From the NCBI RefSeq assembly GCF_023650515.1, contig NZ_CP096016.1, positions 4,156,001 to 4,220,000 of the forward strand: a DNA stretch of 64,000 nt. The letters are read 5' to 3'. Source of the stretch: Alkalimarinus coralli. GTDB taxonomy: Bacteria; Pseudomonadota; Gammaproteobacteria; Pseudomonadales; Oleiphilaceae. This document shows, piece after piece, positions 45,254 through 53,515 of this stretch (position 1 is the stretch's first letter; each line of letters starts with the position of its first letter). The position numbers were made by a program, and so were the translations under genes. The notes under the pieces were generated by a model. It ran no database searches. It had not been told where the DNA came from and saw nothing but the letters and a program-made list of their open reading frames with translations.

Positions 45254-47311
45254 ATGGGAAAGGCGATACAGGGTGACATAAGGTGTTCACTACTGGCATT
45301 ACTGTTGACCAATGCGGGTGTGGCAGTTGCAGTAGAAAATGAAGTAGATGATCAGGTTTTATCTGCGCTGGAAGAGGAGGTTCTTTGGCTGCAAGAAGAG
45401 ACTTATGTCACAACGGCAACAAAGACTTTGGAAGATATTAAAAAGAGTGGTGCGACTGTCTCGGTGCTGACATCTGAAGACTTGAAAAATATGGGGGCGC
45501 GAAACTTAATGGATGGGCTGAAGCGTATTCCTGGCTTTGGCATTAATAAAATTAATATAGGGTTACCATCTGTTGAGGTTCGAGGGGTTAAAACAGAATA
45601 CAGTGAAAAAGTGCTTTTTCTTATAAACGGGCACCCAACCAATAACAATTTGGTTAATGGTGGAGGAACGTGGTCGTTTCACAATTTTATAGTGGACGAT
45701 ATTAAACGAGTCGAAATAGTCAGGGGGCCAGGCTCTGCGCTCTATGGAGCAAATGCATTTGTTGCGGTGATTAATATTATTACCAAGCGCTCTCCAGATG
45801 TTAACGGAACCATTCTATCTGCGGCCGGTGGAAGTGGCGACACTAAGAAGTTTAATGTGCTGACAGGGAACAGGGTTGGAGATGTTGATTTTGCGATCAA
45901 CCTTAATGCCTATGATACCGATGGATTTGGTGAGCATGTTGAATCAGATTCTGTTGGCGCATCAGGCAATACTAATGACTGGAACGAGCGCTATGAGCTG
46001 GGCATCAATCTGGATTATGCCGGTTTATCGCTTCATGGCAAATACTTGAAACGCAATAGTGGCCCTTATGTCGGGGCTGTTAATGCACTCAATGATAACT
46101 CTGAACAGCAATATGAAGAGTATTTTGTTGAGCTGGGGTATGTCAGCTCTTTGAGCAGTAATACTAGCCTGAGTAGCAAGGTTTATTATGATCACTTTGC
46201 TTCCGATAACAACTGGGAAATATACCCCGCCGGAGCTATTCCTGCATTTCCCAACGGAATGTGGGGAAGATCTCCGATAACTCAAGAGAGAATTGGTGGC
46301 GAGGTTCAGGCAGAGCACATCTTGGGTCAGCATAAGCTGCTTGCCGGTGTTATGGCCGAGCATCAGAGCCAGTTCGATGTGCAGTTTTTTGCAAACTTTA
46401 ACCCGGTTACAGGGGCCCCATTAGGCGCTATCGAGGATATATCAAATCGATGGAACTGGAATGGAAGTCACAATAGGAACATTAGTGCCATTTATCTGCA
46501 AGACATATGGGATATGCAAGAAAATGTCAGGCTGATTATTGGCGGTAGATATGATAACTATAGTGATTTTGGCAGCTCTTTTAACCCGCGAACAAGCCTT
46601 ACATGGGAGTTTGTAGAAAACTATAACATAGTAGCTGTCTATGGCTCAGCATTTAGAGCCCCCACATTTGGGGAGCTTTATAACACGAATAACCCACTGA
46701 TAGAGGGCAATCCGGAAGTTCAGCCTGAAGAAATTGACACCTTTGAATTAGGTGTTAACGGAGATGTAACGAAAAGATTGAACTTTCGTGTTACTGGTTT
46801 TAGAAATAATATTGAGAACCTTATTGCGGCTGCGCCTTCGGCTTCTTCATCTGCAGTTAATGTTTCGGGTAATGTGGGAAAGCTGAAAGTAAACGGTATT
46901 GAGATGGAGCTTAAGTCCAGGCTCAGAGAAGGGTCAAGTGTTGCTCTAAACTATACGTACCAATACCCGGTCAATGAGCTTACAAATGAGCGTGCCCCTG
47001 ATGTGCCGTTGCACAAGGCAAACGCATCATTTAATTACAGGCACTCAAAATTCTTTAATAGTTATGTGGGGGTTCTATACAGAGGAAGCACCAGCAGAGC
47101 TGCCAGCGATCCTCGTTCAGATGTCCCTGATTCAGTGACCACCGACATTGCGCTTAACTGGCAAAACTATATAACGAACCTTGAGGTTACGGCATCTGTT
47201 TACAACTTATTTGATGTGCAGTATGAAGATGCCTCACCTTCGGGTGTAATGATATCGGACTTTCCCAGAGACGGAGTCAGCTTTATGCTCGAAGCCCGCT
47301 ATAAACTGTGA
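45254..47311 (+). CDS. TonB-dependent outer-membrane receptor
   Basis: A 685-residue receptor. A signal peptide (to about residue 27) is followed by a plug domain containing VSVLTSEDLKNMGARNLMDGLKRIPGFGINK and IKRVEIVRGPGSALYGANAFVAVINIITKRS, then a 22-stranded-type barrel region (FRAPTFGELYN, the C-terminal RDGVSFMLEARYKL). It imports an iron chelate, vitamin or other solute with TonB energy. No TonB or ABC partner is adjacent. It is followed by a hydantoin racemase-like/DUF917 gene pair, so a link to their substrate is possible but unproven. Confidence 0.94.
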   Translation: MGKAIQGDIRCSLLALLLTNAGVAVAVENEVDDQVLSALEEEVLWLQEETYVTTATKTLEDIKKSGATVSVLTSEDLKNMGARNLMDGLKRIPGFGINKINIGLPSVEVRGVKTEYSEKVLFLINGHPTNNNLVNGGGTWSFHNFIVDDIKRVEIVRGPGSALYGANAFVAVINIITKRSPDVNGTILSAAGGSGDTKKFNVLTGNRVGDVDFAINLNAYDTDGFGEHVESDSVGASGNTNDWNERYELGINLDYAGLSLHGKYLKRNSGPYVGAVNALNDNSEQQYEEYFVELGYVSSLSSNTSLSSKVYYDHFASDNNWEIYPAGAIPAFPNGMWGRSPITQERIGGEVQAEHILGQHKLLAGVMAEHQSQFDVQFFANFNPVTGAPLGAIEDISNRWNWNGSHNRNISAIYLQDIWDMQENVRLIIGGRYDNYSDFGSSFNPRTSLTWEFVENYNIVAVYGSAFRAPTFGELYNTNNPLIEGNPEVQPEEIDTFELGVNGDVTKRLNFRVTGFRNNIENLIAAAPSASSSAVNVSGNVGKLKVNGIEMELKSRLREGSSVALNYTYQYPVNELTNERAPDVPLHKANASFNYRHSKFFNSYVGVLYRGSTSRAASDPRSDVPDSVTTDIALNWQNYITNLEVTASVYNLFDVQYEDASPSGVMISDFPRDGVSFMLEARYKL

Positions 47312-47327
47312 CTATCGGTGAATTAAA

Positions 47328-47360
47328 CAGGTATTTATTAAAAACAAAGATAAATACCTG
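47328..47360. terminator. 11-bp inverted repeat between converging genes
   Basis: CAGGTATTTAT and ATAAATACCTG, an 11-nt loop, between the ends of the TonB receptor gene and the racemase gene. There is no T-tract; it could still act as a bidirectional transcript end. Confidence 0.45.
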
Positions 47361-47383
47361 AGACTATGGCTATTTGCGTACAG

Positions 47384-48148
47384 CTAAAGCGAGCACTGGC
47401 CCGGATCAGTCACCAACTTTGCATCTGACCTGTAATAGGTTAGGCGACTTTGAGAAAGCCCACAACGAACCAGTGACTGTAATGTGCAAATTGCTGCGAA
47501 TGTCGGATCAATGACAGGTGCAGGCAGCTTCATTTCTTTTAGTCCGTCTGCAACTGCGGTTACAACATCAAGCATTCCAGTACAGCCTAAGACAATCGCT
47601 TCAGCTCCATCTGACGTAATGGCTTGCTTGCTTTGTTCCAGAAGATGTTTAATTAATTTCGTTTTATCGGAAAGGTCTTTAACCGGTATGTTTACGTTTC
47701 TTATAGAAGCTAAATTGCCTGTAATACCCAAATCTCGGGCCTGAGATTCAAGCATCGAATCAACACTAGGCACGACTGTTATAATTGAAAACCTTTGTGC
47801 TATAGACATTGCCATTAATACAGCGCCATCAAACCCTCCTAGAACAGGTATATCTACCAGTTCCCTGACAACAGACACACCGGGTGAGCCAAAACAGTCA
47901 ATAAAAATTGCATCGAAACCATCTTTTTCCGCTTGCTGGCTGAGCTTAATAATGTCAGCAGTATTTAAGAATTCAGCATAGCGGCTCTCGATAAAACAAG
48001 TGCCAGACTTTACGTTAATATAATCAGCTGAGAAATCAGGTGCTAGTACCTGTTCTACTTCTTGCTTTACTTCATCAATAACTTGAGTGGGAACAATAGG
48101 AATAATAACTTTAATTTTCTTTTTGTTTTCAATTGTATCTTTGGGCAT
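47384..48148 (-). CDS. Asp/Glu/hydantoin racemase family protein
   Basis: A 254-residue cytoplasmic protein with paired Cys in IDCFGSPG and LGCTGMLD at the positions of the two catalytic acid/base residues of this family, and the GFDGAVLMAM segment between them. These enzymes epimerise hydantoins or Asp/Glu by a two-base mechanism. It is divergent from the DUF917 gene, whose family includes S-methyl-thiohydantoin desulfurases, which supports a hydantoin-related role. Confidence 0.88.
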   Translation of the reverse strand: MPKDTIENKKKIKVIIPIVPTQVIDEVKQEVEQVLAPDFSADYINVKSGTCFIESRYAEFLNTADIIKLSQQAEKDGFDAIFIDCFGSPGVSVVRELVDIPVLGGFDGAVLMAMSIAQRFSIITVVPSVDSMLESQARDLGITGNLASIRNVNIPVKDLSDKTKLIKHLLEQSKQAITSDGAEAIVLGCTGMLDVVTAVADGLKEMKLPAPVIDPTFAAICTLQSLVRCGLSQSRLTYYRSDAKLVTDPGQCSL

Positions 48149-48299
48149 TCTTTGCTCCTGTTATTTTGGTTTTCTGCTATACATCAACGTAGTGCGATAC
48201 ATCAAAGCAGCACTAAACATAACTGTAGTTCTCGGATAATTAATAATAGACCACTGTGAGACACTTTTACTTGAAGAATAATATGGATGGGGATCATCG

Positions 48300-49457
48300 A
48301 TGCGTGAACTGGATAGAGATGCGGTAGAGAACATAGCAAAAGGGGCATGCTTTTTGGGAAGTGGTGGCGGAGGCCCTTTGTCAATAACCCCAGCTATTAT
48401 TGACAATATCTTTAAATGTGCAGATAAAGTGGAAGTGGTTGAGATGGATGAGGTTGCTGACTCAGCTGGAATCGCTATTGCTGCAGGAATGGGGTCGCCT
48501 CAGGGTGCTACAGGTATGACATTTGATACCGCAGCATCTGTAGCCTTTAATGCAGTAGCGGATCAGTATGGTTCATTGGATTACGTTGCTGCGGTTGAAG
48601 TAGGGGCAGCGAATAGCGTTGTGCCTATGTTGGTGGCTGTTCAGAACAATATCCCTCTCGTTGATGCAAATGGAGCAGGCAGGGCTGTTCCTACTCTACC
48701 ATCAACGACGTATGCTCAATCGGGCGTTCCGGCAACTCCCGCAGTCTTATCTGCTGTGGGGGTACCTGGTAATCCCACTGTCACTTGCCCGTCAGGTTAT
48801 AGCGCTGAAGAAGTAGAAGACTGGGCCCAGCAGGTGCTCACGACAAACCCCAATTTCACCAAATATAATTCTGGCGCAGTGGCTCTATGGGCGTTTAATG
48901 GTAAAAAGCTTAATGAGGGTAGCGGCCCCACGGCAACGGCTGTTGGAGGTTCGCTCGAGCTAGCGGAAAGTATTGGGGGAGCTTTGGATTCTCTAACTCC
49001 TGTTGAGAGTGTGACCGAGGTTCTTAAAGGCGCGGGCCATAAATACAACTTTCTTGGGACGGGAAAAGTTATCGCCGTTAAAGAGGAGTCTGTGGGGGCG
49101 TTGGACGGAGGGCTAGTTCAGGTGTCAATGGACAGCGGAATCCTTGAACTACCCTACCTGAATGAATTCCTGGGAGCATTTAGTTGGAACACGACCAATC
49201 CGATCTATATTCTGGGGCCGGATATGATCTGCTGTATGACGCCAGATGGAGAACCACTGTCAAACCCGTCAATTAAAAGTAAATTCGAAGAAAGTGGGCC
49301 TTTTGATATGGCTATTTTTGCCATTCAGGCTTCTGAAGCGATACGAAATAAAGAGATGTTTGATCTGTTTGCGTCACACATTAAAACGCTATTTCCTGCG
49401 TTTAGTGGCGGGTATCAGCAACCTGGAACGTTAACCATGCAGTGGGCATGGACGTAA
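48300..49457 (+). CDS. DUF917 family protein (thiohydantoin desulfurase-like)
   Basis: A 385-residue protein with the family start LDRDAVENIAKGACFLGSGGGGPL and the core SPQGATGMTFDTAASVAFNAVADQYGSLDYVAAVEVGAANSVVPMLVAVQNNIPLVDANGAGRAVPTL. DUF917 contains S-methyl-thiohydantoin desulfurases acting on hydantoin-like rings, though most members are uncharacterised. It shares a promoter region with the divergent hydantoin racemase-like gene. It ends 137 bases before the orphan binding-protein gene. Confidence 0.88.
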   Translation: MRELDRDAVENIAKGACFLGSGGGGPLSITPAIIDNIFKCADKVEVVEMDEVADSAGIAIAAGMGSPQGATGMTFDTAASVAFNAVADQYGSLDYVAAVEVGAANSVVPMLVAVQNNIPLVDANGAGRAVPTLPSTTYAQSGVPATPAVLSAVGVPGNPTVTCPSGYSAEEVEDWAQQVLTTNPNFTKYNSGAVALWAFNGKKLNEGSGPTATAVGGSLELAESIGGALDSLTPVESVTEVLKGAGHKYNFLGTGKVIAVKEESVGALDGGLVQVSMDSGILELPYLNEFLGAFSWNTTNPIYILGPDMICCMTPDGEPLSNPSIKSKFEESGPFDMAIFAIQASEAIRNKEMFDLFASHIKTLFPAFSGGYQQPGTLTMQWAWT

Positions 49458-49567
49458 GTTAGAGTTCTGCGTTTATTGCTTATCGTTTACCGCAGGGGAA
49501 CTGGCGCTAGGGGATAGCCTGGCGTCTTGCTCCCCTGCTGTGTTCACTCCCCTTCTATTCTTCCTTT

Positions 49568-49610
49568 CCCTCTCCCCCTATTCTCCCTCTCCCCCTATTC
49601 TCCCTCTCCT
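49568..49610. repeat. 17-bp tandem repeat across a stop codon
   Basis: CCCTCTCCCCCTATTCT occurs twice in full (49568-49584, 49585-49601) and partly once more (49602-49610). The binding-protein gene's stop codon (49595-49597, minus strand) lies inside. The unit is not a multiple of three, so a change in copy number would alter the protein's last residues. Confidence 0.7.
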
Positions 49611-50680
49611 ACAATGTCGTTGACTGAATCCAGCGCGTTGCTATTAAGTTCCAAGTCGTAAGCAAGAACCTTCTTCATATTAAGTGAGATGCTGCTGCCA
49701 GCAGGGTATTGAACGGATGTTTGTTCATTTCTGGCGTTTAGCAGGCTATTAGTAATCAATGCAGCTTGGCGGCCAGTTGTTGGAACATCTGCGGCAATGC
49801 TTAGTACCGCGCCCATTTCAATGAAAACAGGGTTATAGGAAAATACGGGGGTTTTGTGCTCATTTGCAGCATCAAACAGCTGCTGTGCACTTTCAGCTGA
49901 ACTCAATACCGTCGAGTCCGAAACGAGCCAGAGAACATCCACTTTCTGTAAAAGGGCGTTTGCTTGCTCAAGGGTATTCGCTTCTGAACTCACTTCCTCT
50001 CCTATAATCTGAATTGATAGTTTGTTTGCGGCCTGTGACGCATCTTTCAGTAGCTTGCGGTTATTGGCACTATACAGTACACCGACTTTTTTTATCGCCG
50101 GGAAAAAGTGCTTGAACCAGGTGAGTTGTGCTTCTGGTGGTACTTCACTAGCCACCCCATAATAGTTAGGTTGATTAATAAAGCGGCGCCAGTTCAAGAC
50201 GGAGCTGAAAATGACCGGTGTTTCAGGGTCGATATAATCTATAGCACCCAGCGCCTTAGCGCCTATACAGTATATTGCATCATAATGATGCTGATTTAAC
50301 ATGTCTTGCAGGGTATCTATTGGTGCATTGTCATGATGCAGGTCGACAGTATTAATAGATAGCGTGCTTTCCCAGGCTAAATTTATTGTTTCAATAAATG
50401 AGGCTTGCGATACGCTGTAGCGCTCCAATGAGCGGTTTGTGTTGATAACAAGGATCTTTTTTATACCGGGCGATTCATTTTTACCCTTATTGAGGTTTGA
50501 CCCCAGATTCTGAGTGCACGATACCAGCAATAACGCCATCGATAACAAGAGTATACGGCTCAATAGCTCGATCACGGCGTGCCTGTTACCGCCCGTATTG
50601 CTCTTATCAATACTGCTGCGATAGTTATCGTCATCGCTGTGGTAGCGACCAGTCCGTATATTATTTGGCCTCAAGTTCAT
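49595..50680 (-). CDS. Orphan ABC-type substrate-binding lipoprotein
   Basis: A 361-residue protein of the ABC_sub_bind family (PF04392-like): HYDAIYCIGAKALGAIDYIDPETPVIFSSVLN, FPAIKKVGVLYSANNRKLLKDA, LWLVSDSTVLSSAESAQQLFDAANEHKTPVFSYNP. A lipobox (LLVSC) lies at about residue 54, after an unusually long hydrophilic N-terminal lead of about 38 residues. No ABC permease or ATPase is nearby; it sits beside a kinase-response regulator-GGDEF locus, so it is probably a ligand sensor rather than a transporter part. It overlaps the neighbouring gene by 4 bases. Confidence 0.85.
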   Translation of the reverse strand: MNLRPNNIRTGRYHSDDDNYRSSIDKSNTGGNRHAVIELLSRILLLSMALLLVSCTQNLGSNLNKGKNESPGIKKILVINTNRSLERYSVSQASFIETINLAWESTLSINTVDLHHDNAPIDTLQDMLNQHHYDAIYCIGAKALGAIDYIDPETPVIFSSVLNWRRFINQPNYYGVASEVPPEAQLTWFKHFFPAIKKVGVLYSANNRKLLKDASQAANKLSIQIIGEEVSSEANTLEQANALLQKVDVLWLVSDSTVLSSAESAQQLFDAANEHKTPVFSYNPVFIEMGAVLSIAADVPTTGRQAALITNSLLNARNEQTSVQYPAGSSISLNMKKVLAYDLELNSNALDSVNDIVGEGE

Positions 50681-51522
50681 TGCTTTGGCCTCCCATCCTT
50701 GTTTGGTTTTTTGTCTACCTGTTGCCAGCCATTCAGCCCAAGAATATTAAGTGCTTGTTTTCCCTTACGACTTTCACTCATATTGCCCAATGTGTTAATG
50801 GCTTTAGCTTTGAGTGGGGTTAGCTCTTTATGGTAGACCACGAGCAGGCGCTTTAGTGGACGGCTCTCTCCGAGAATGTGCAGTTGTTGATACTGATTGG
50901 TATACAGTGTCGATAACGTCTCAAGGCTTAACTCAGTTGCCAGCGCGGCATCTGCCAAGCCAAAGCCGACGGCCATCAGTGCGTCGATGTCCTTTGGCAC
51001 AATAAGAAAGTTTGGTTTAGCCAGTGTCTGTGGCGTTTGATTAGGGTATATATCTGACAGAATGGATCGAGACAGCGGGCGAGAACCGGATGTTGCGATG
51101 GTCATCGCTTCAATAGTGGCGTCAGCTTTTCGGGCAACAAGGAATTTGCGGTAGGTGTTGCTGCCGTTTTTAACGCCTCTCAGTGCCGCTGAGGTTGGGT
51201 TTAAGCCATCTTGCAGTTGCTCATAGTGCCAGTTAGATATCATGAAAACCGCATTCAGGTCGTTAACTATCAGCGCTTCAAAGGTTTGCCTGTTATCTAC
51301 GGGTTGAAACTGGAATATCCCTTGTTCTTGCAGATATTGGTCAAATGCGGTTTTCAATACCACATTACGGGTTGTATTAATTTCCGGATTGTAGAAATAT
51401 ATCGTCAGGCTATCTTGGCTTAGCCCAACAGACGGCAGTGCTGCCAGCAGGAGTGCCAGCAACGCGCAAGCCGCAGCCTTATACCGCAGGCGGGATATTT
51501 TCAGTCTAATCGTGCTGAACAA
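50677..51522 (-). CDS. Orphan PhnD-like periplasmic binding protein
   Basis: A 281-residue protein with a signal peptide (AAACALLALLLAALPSVGLS, residues about 16-35) and the phosphate/phosphonate-binding (PhnD/TAXI) type pattern LTIYFYNPEINTTRNVVLKTAFDQYL ... FLVARKADATIEAM ... DIDALMAVGFGLADAAL. It lacks transporter partners. It begins the minus-strand operon and shares its upstream region (70 bases) with the divergent response-regulator operon, suggesting it feeds ligand information to that kinase. Confidence 0.8.
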   Translation of the reverse strand: MFSTIRLKISRLRYKAAACALLALLLAALPSVGLSQDSLTIYFYNPEINTTRNVVLKTAFDQYLQEQGIFQFQPVDNRQTFEALIVNDLNAVFMISNWHYEQLQDGLNPTSAALRGVKNGSNTYRKFLVARKADATIEAMTIATSGSRPLSRSILSDIYPNQTPQTLAKPNFLIVPKDIDALMAVGFGLADAALATELSLETLSTLYTNQYQQLHILGESRPLKRLLVVYHKELTPLKAKAINTLGNMSESRKGKQALNILGLNGWQQVDKKPNKDGRPKQ

Positions 51523-51592
51523 GTTTAGTCTTCTTATTATGGTTTTTTAGTCTATGATGTAATCAGTTTAGGCTATTTTGGTCGGTAGTTGA

Positions 51593-51988
51593 ATGAGCAA
51601 ATCTTTTATATTGTGTGTTGATGATGACAAAACGATCTTAATGAGCTTAAAAGCGCAATTAAGGTACTGTTTAGGGGCTGAGTTTTGCTATGAAGTAGCA
51701 GAAAGTGCAGAGGAAGCCTGGGAAGTCATCAATGATCTCGAAGAGAGTGGAGACAGCCTTGCGGTGGTGATCTCTGACTGCTTGATGCCCAAGGTTAAGG
51801 GTGACGAATTTTTGATCGCGGTGCATAAAAAATACCCCAAAGCGGTCAAGTTAATGCTAACCGGGCATGCGGATAATGACGTTATTGCCCGGGCAAAATC
51901 AAAAGCCAACCTTGCGGCATGTCTGACGAAACCGTGGAGTAAAGAAGAGCTAGTCAATATTATTAACATGGCATTGGAAGCACCATGA
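51593..51988 (+). CDS. Single-domain response regulator
   Basis: A 131-residue CheY-like receiver with no output domain: acid pocket Asp10-12 (VDDDK), phospho-Asp62 (VISDCLMPKVKGDEFL) and Lys113 (LTKPWSKEEL). Its stop overlaps the start of the next gene by 4 bases. A single-domain regulator in front of a GGDEF protein and kinase suggests a phosphorelay. Confidence 0.93.
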   Translation: MSKSFILCVDDDKTILMSLKAQLRYCLGAEFCYEVAESAEEAWEVINDLEESGDSLAVVISDCLMPKVKGDEFLIAVHKKYPKAVKLMLTGHADNDVIARAKSKANLAACLTKPWSKEELVNIINMALEAP

Positions 51989-53481
51989 GCAGACCCGTTA
52001 TTCTTTGTGTCGATGATGAGCGAATTATCCTTTCCAGCTTAAAAAGCCAGCTGATGAATAATTTGGGAGACCGTTACCAAATAGAGTTGGCGGAAAGCGG
52101 AGAAGAGGCGCTGGAGATACTTGAGGAGCTGGATGAAAACCAGACAGAACTTCCTTTGGTCATTGCAGATCAGATTATGGGGGGAATGTATGGTGATGAA
52201 CTACTGGCCAGAATCAAACATATGCGCCCCAATACCCATAGTATTATGCTGACGGGGCAAGCGACCGCAGAATCTGTGGGGGAGGCTGTTAACAAGGCTG
52301 GTCTGTTTCGCTACATTTCTAAACCCTGGGATGAAGAAGACCTTATTCTAACGGTGAAAACCGGGCTGCGTAGTTATTATGATCAGAAAGAGATACAGCG
52401 GCAGGAGTGCTATCAGAGTACTCTAAATCAAGTTCTTCAATTGGTTATTACCAAGGCTTCATTTGAAGAGCAACTTGCTCAAGCGCTAACGACTATTTTA
52501 TCAACGTGTTGCTTTACCACACTGGGTAAAGGGTCTATCTATACGGTCAATCTGGAGCAGGCTGACCTTGAATGGTCAACTGCAGCTCAGCCGGATCTGG
52601 TGATGGTGTCACAGCTGAATGGTGGCCTGGCCCCTGAAAACAAACTTGATTTCCGTGAAAATGAAAGCCAGGTTCAGTTGATCAGTGACGCTTCAAACTC
52701 CCGCTATTATGTGGCACCCATCACCCTGCAAAATAAGCCTGTTGGGGCGCTTTATATCTATATTGATGCCAGTTACGAAGACGGGCCGCAAACCCGAGAG
52801 TTTCTATCGTCTGTCTGCCATATACTGGCTGGAATGATTCGAATATCCCAGTATAACCGGGCACTTGAAAAACACAGTGCAGAACTTGAAGAGGTTGTAG
52901 AGCGGCGTACTCAGGAGCTACATGACGCGTTAAGAAAACAGGAGCAGCTCAATGATACGTTTATTGCAGCCAACAAAAAGCTGGAATATTTTGCGACCAC
53001 CGATGAGCTAACCAAGTTAATGAATCGCCGTTGTTTTTTTGAGCGGGCAGATGCAGAAGCAGCAAGAGCGCATCGTTATGGGCGAAAGACACTGTTGGCA
53101 ATACTTGATGTGGATTTTTTTAAGGAGGTCAATGATACATTCGGACATCAGGTTGGCGATCGGGTGCTGGCTCAAGTGGCCAATGTAATTGTTGAGACGA
53201 TACGTGAGCATGACTTTGTTGGCCGAATCGGAGGGGAAGAGTTTGCTTTGTTGATGCCAGAGACAACCCTTGAAGATGGTAAAGAGATATGTGAGCGCGT
53301 TCGCCAGGCGATATCGTCCAGCCAGGTGGTTGTTGGCTCTCATAGTATAGCGATTAGCGCCAGTATGGGGCTTTCTGAAGTGAGGCAAGAAGAATTAACC
53401 ATTGGTGGCGCGATGATCAGGGCAGATCAGGCGTTGTATGACTCAAAACACAGAGGGCGAAACCTGATTTCGTTGAATTAG
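51985..53481 (+). CDS. Response regulator with GGDEF diguanylate cyclase
   Basis: A 498-residue protein: a receiver (phospho-Asp62 in VIADQIMGGMYGDELL, Lys113), a GAF-like middle region (about 140-300), a coiled coil (LEKHSAELEEVVERRTQELHDAL) and a C-terminal GGDEF domain with the intact catalytic motif GGEEF near residue 416. An RxxD inhibitory site (REHD) lies five residues before it, so product feedback by cyclic-di-GMP is likely. It makes cyclic-di-GMP in response to phosphorylation, presumably by the kinase encoded next. Confidence 0.95.
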   Translation: MSRPVILCVDDERIILSSLKSQLMNNLGDRYQIELAESGEEALEILEELDENQTELPLVIADQIMGGMYGDELLARIKHMRPNTHSIMLTGQATAESVGEAVNKAGLFRYISKPWDEEDLILTVKTGLRSYYDQKEIQRQECYQSTLNQVLQLVITKASFEEQLAQALTTILSTCCFTTLGKGSIYTVNLEQADLEWSTAAQPDLVMVSQLNGGLAPENKLDFRENESQVQLISDASNSRYYVAPITLQNKPVGALYIYIDASYEDGPQTREFLSSVCHILAGMIRISQYNRALEKHSAELEEVVERRTQELHDALRKQEQLNDTFIAANKKLEYFATTDELTKLMNRRCFFERADAEAARAHRYGRKTLLAILDVDFFKEVNDTFGHQVGDRVLAQVANVIVETIREHDFVGRIGGEEFALLMPETTLEDGKEICERVRQAISSSQVVVGSHSIAISASMGLSEVRQEELTIGGAMIRADQALYDSKHRGRNLISLN

Positions 53482-53515
53482 GGGTGGCCTCAAACGGTGT
53501 GGAGGATAGATCTGA

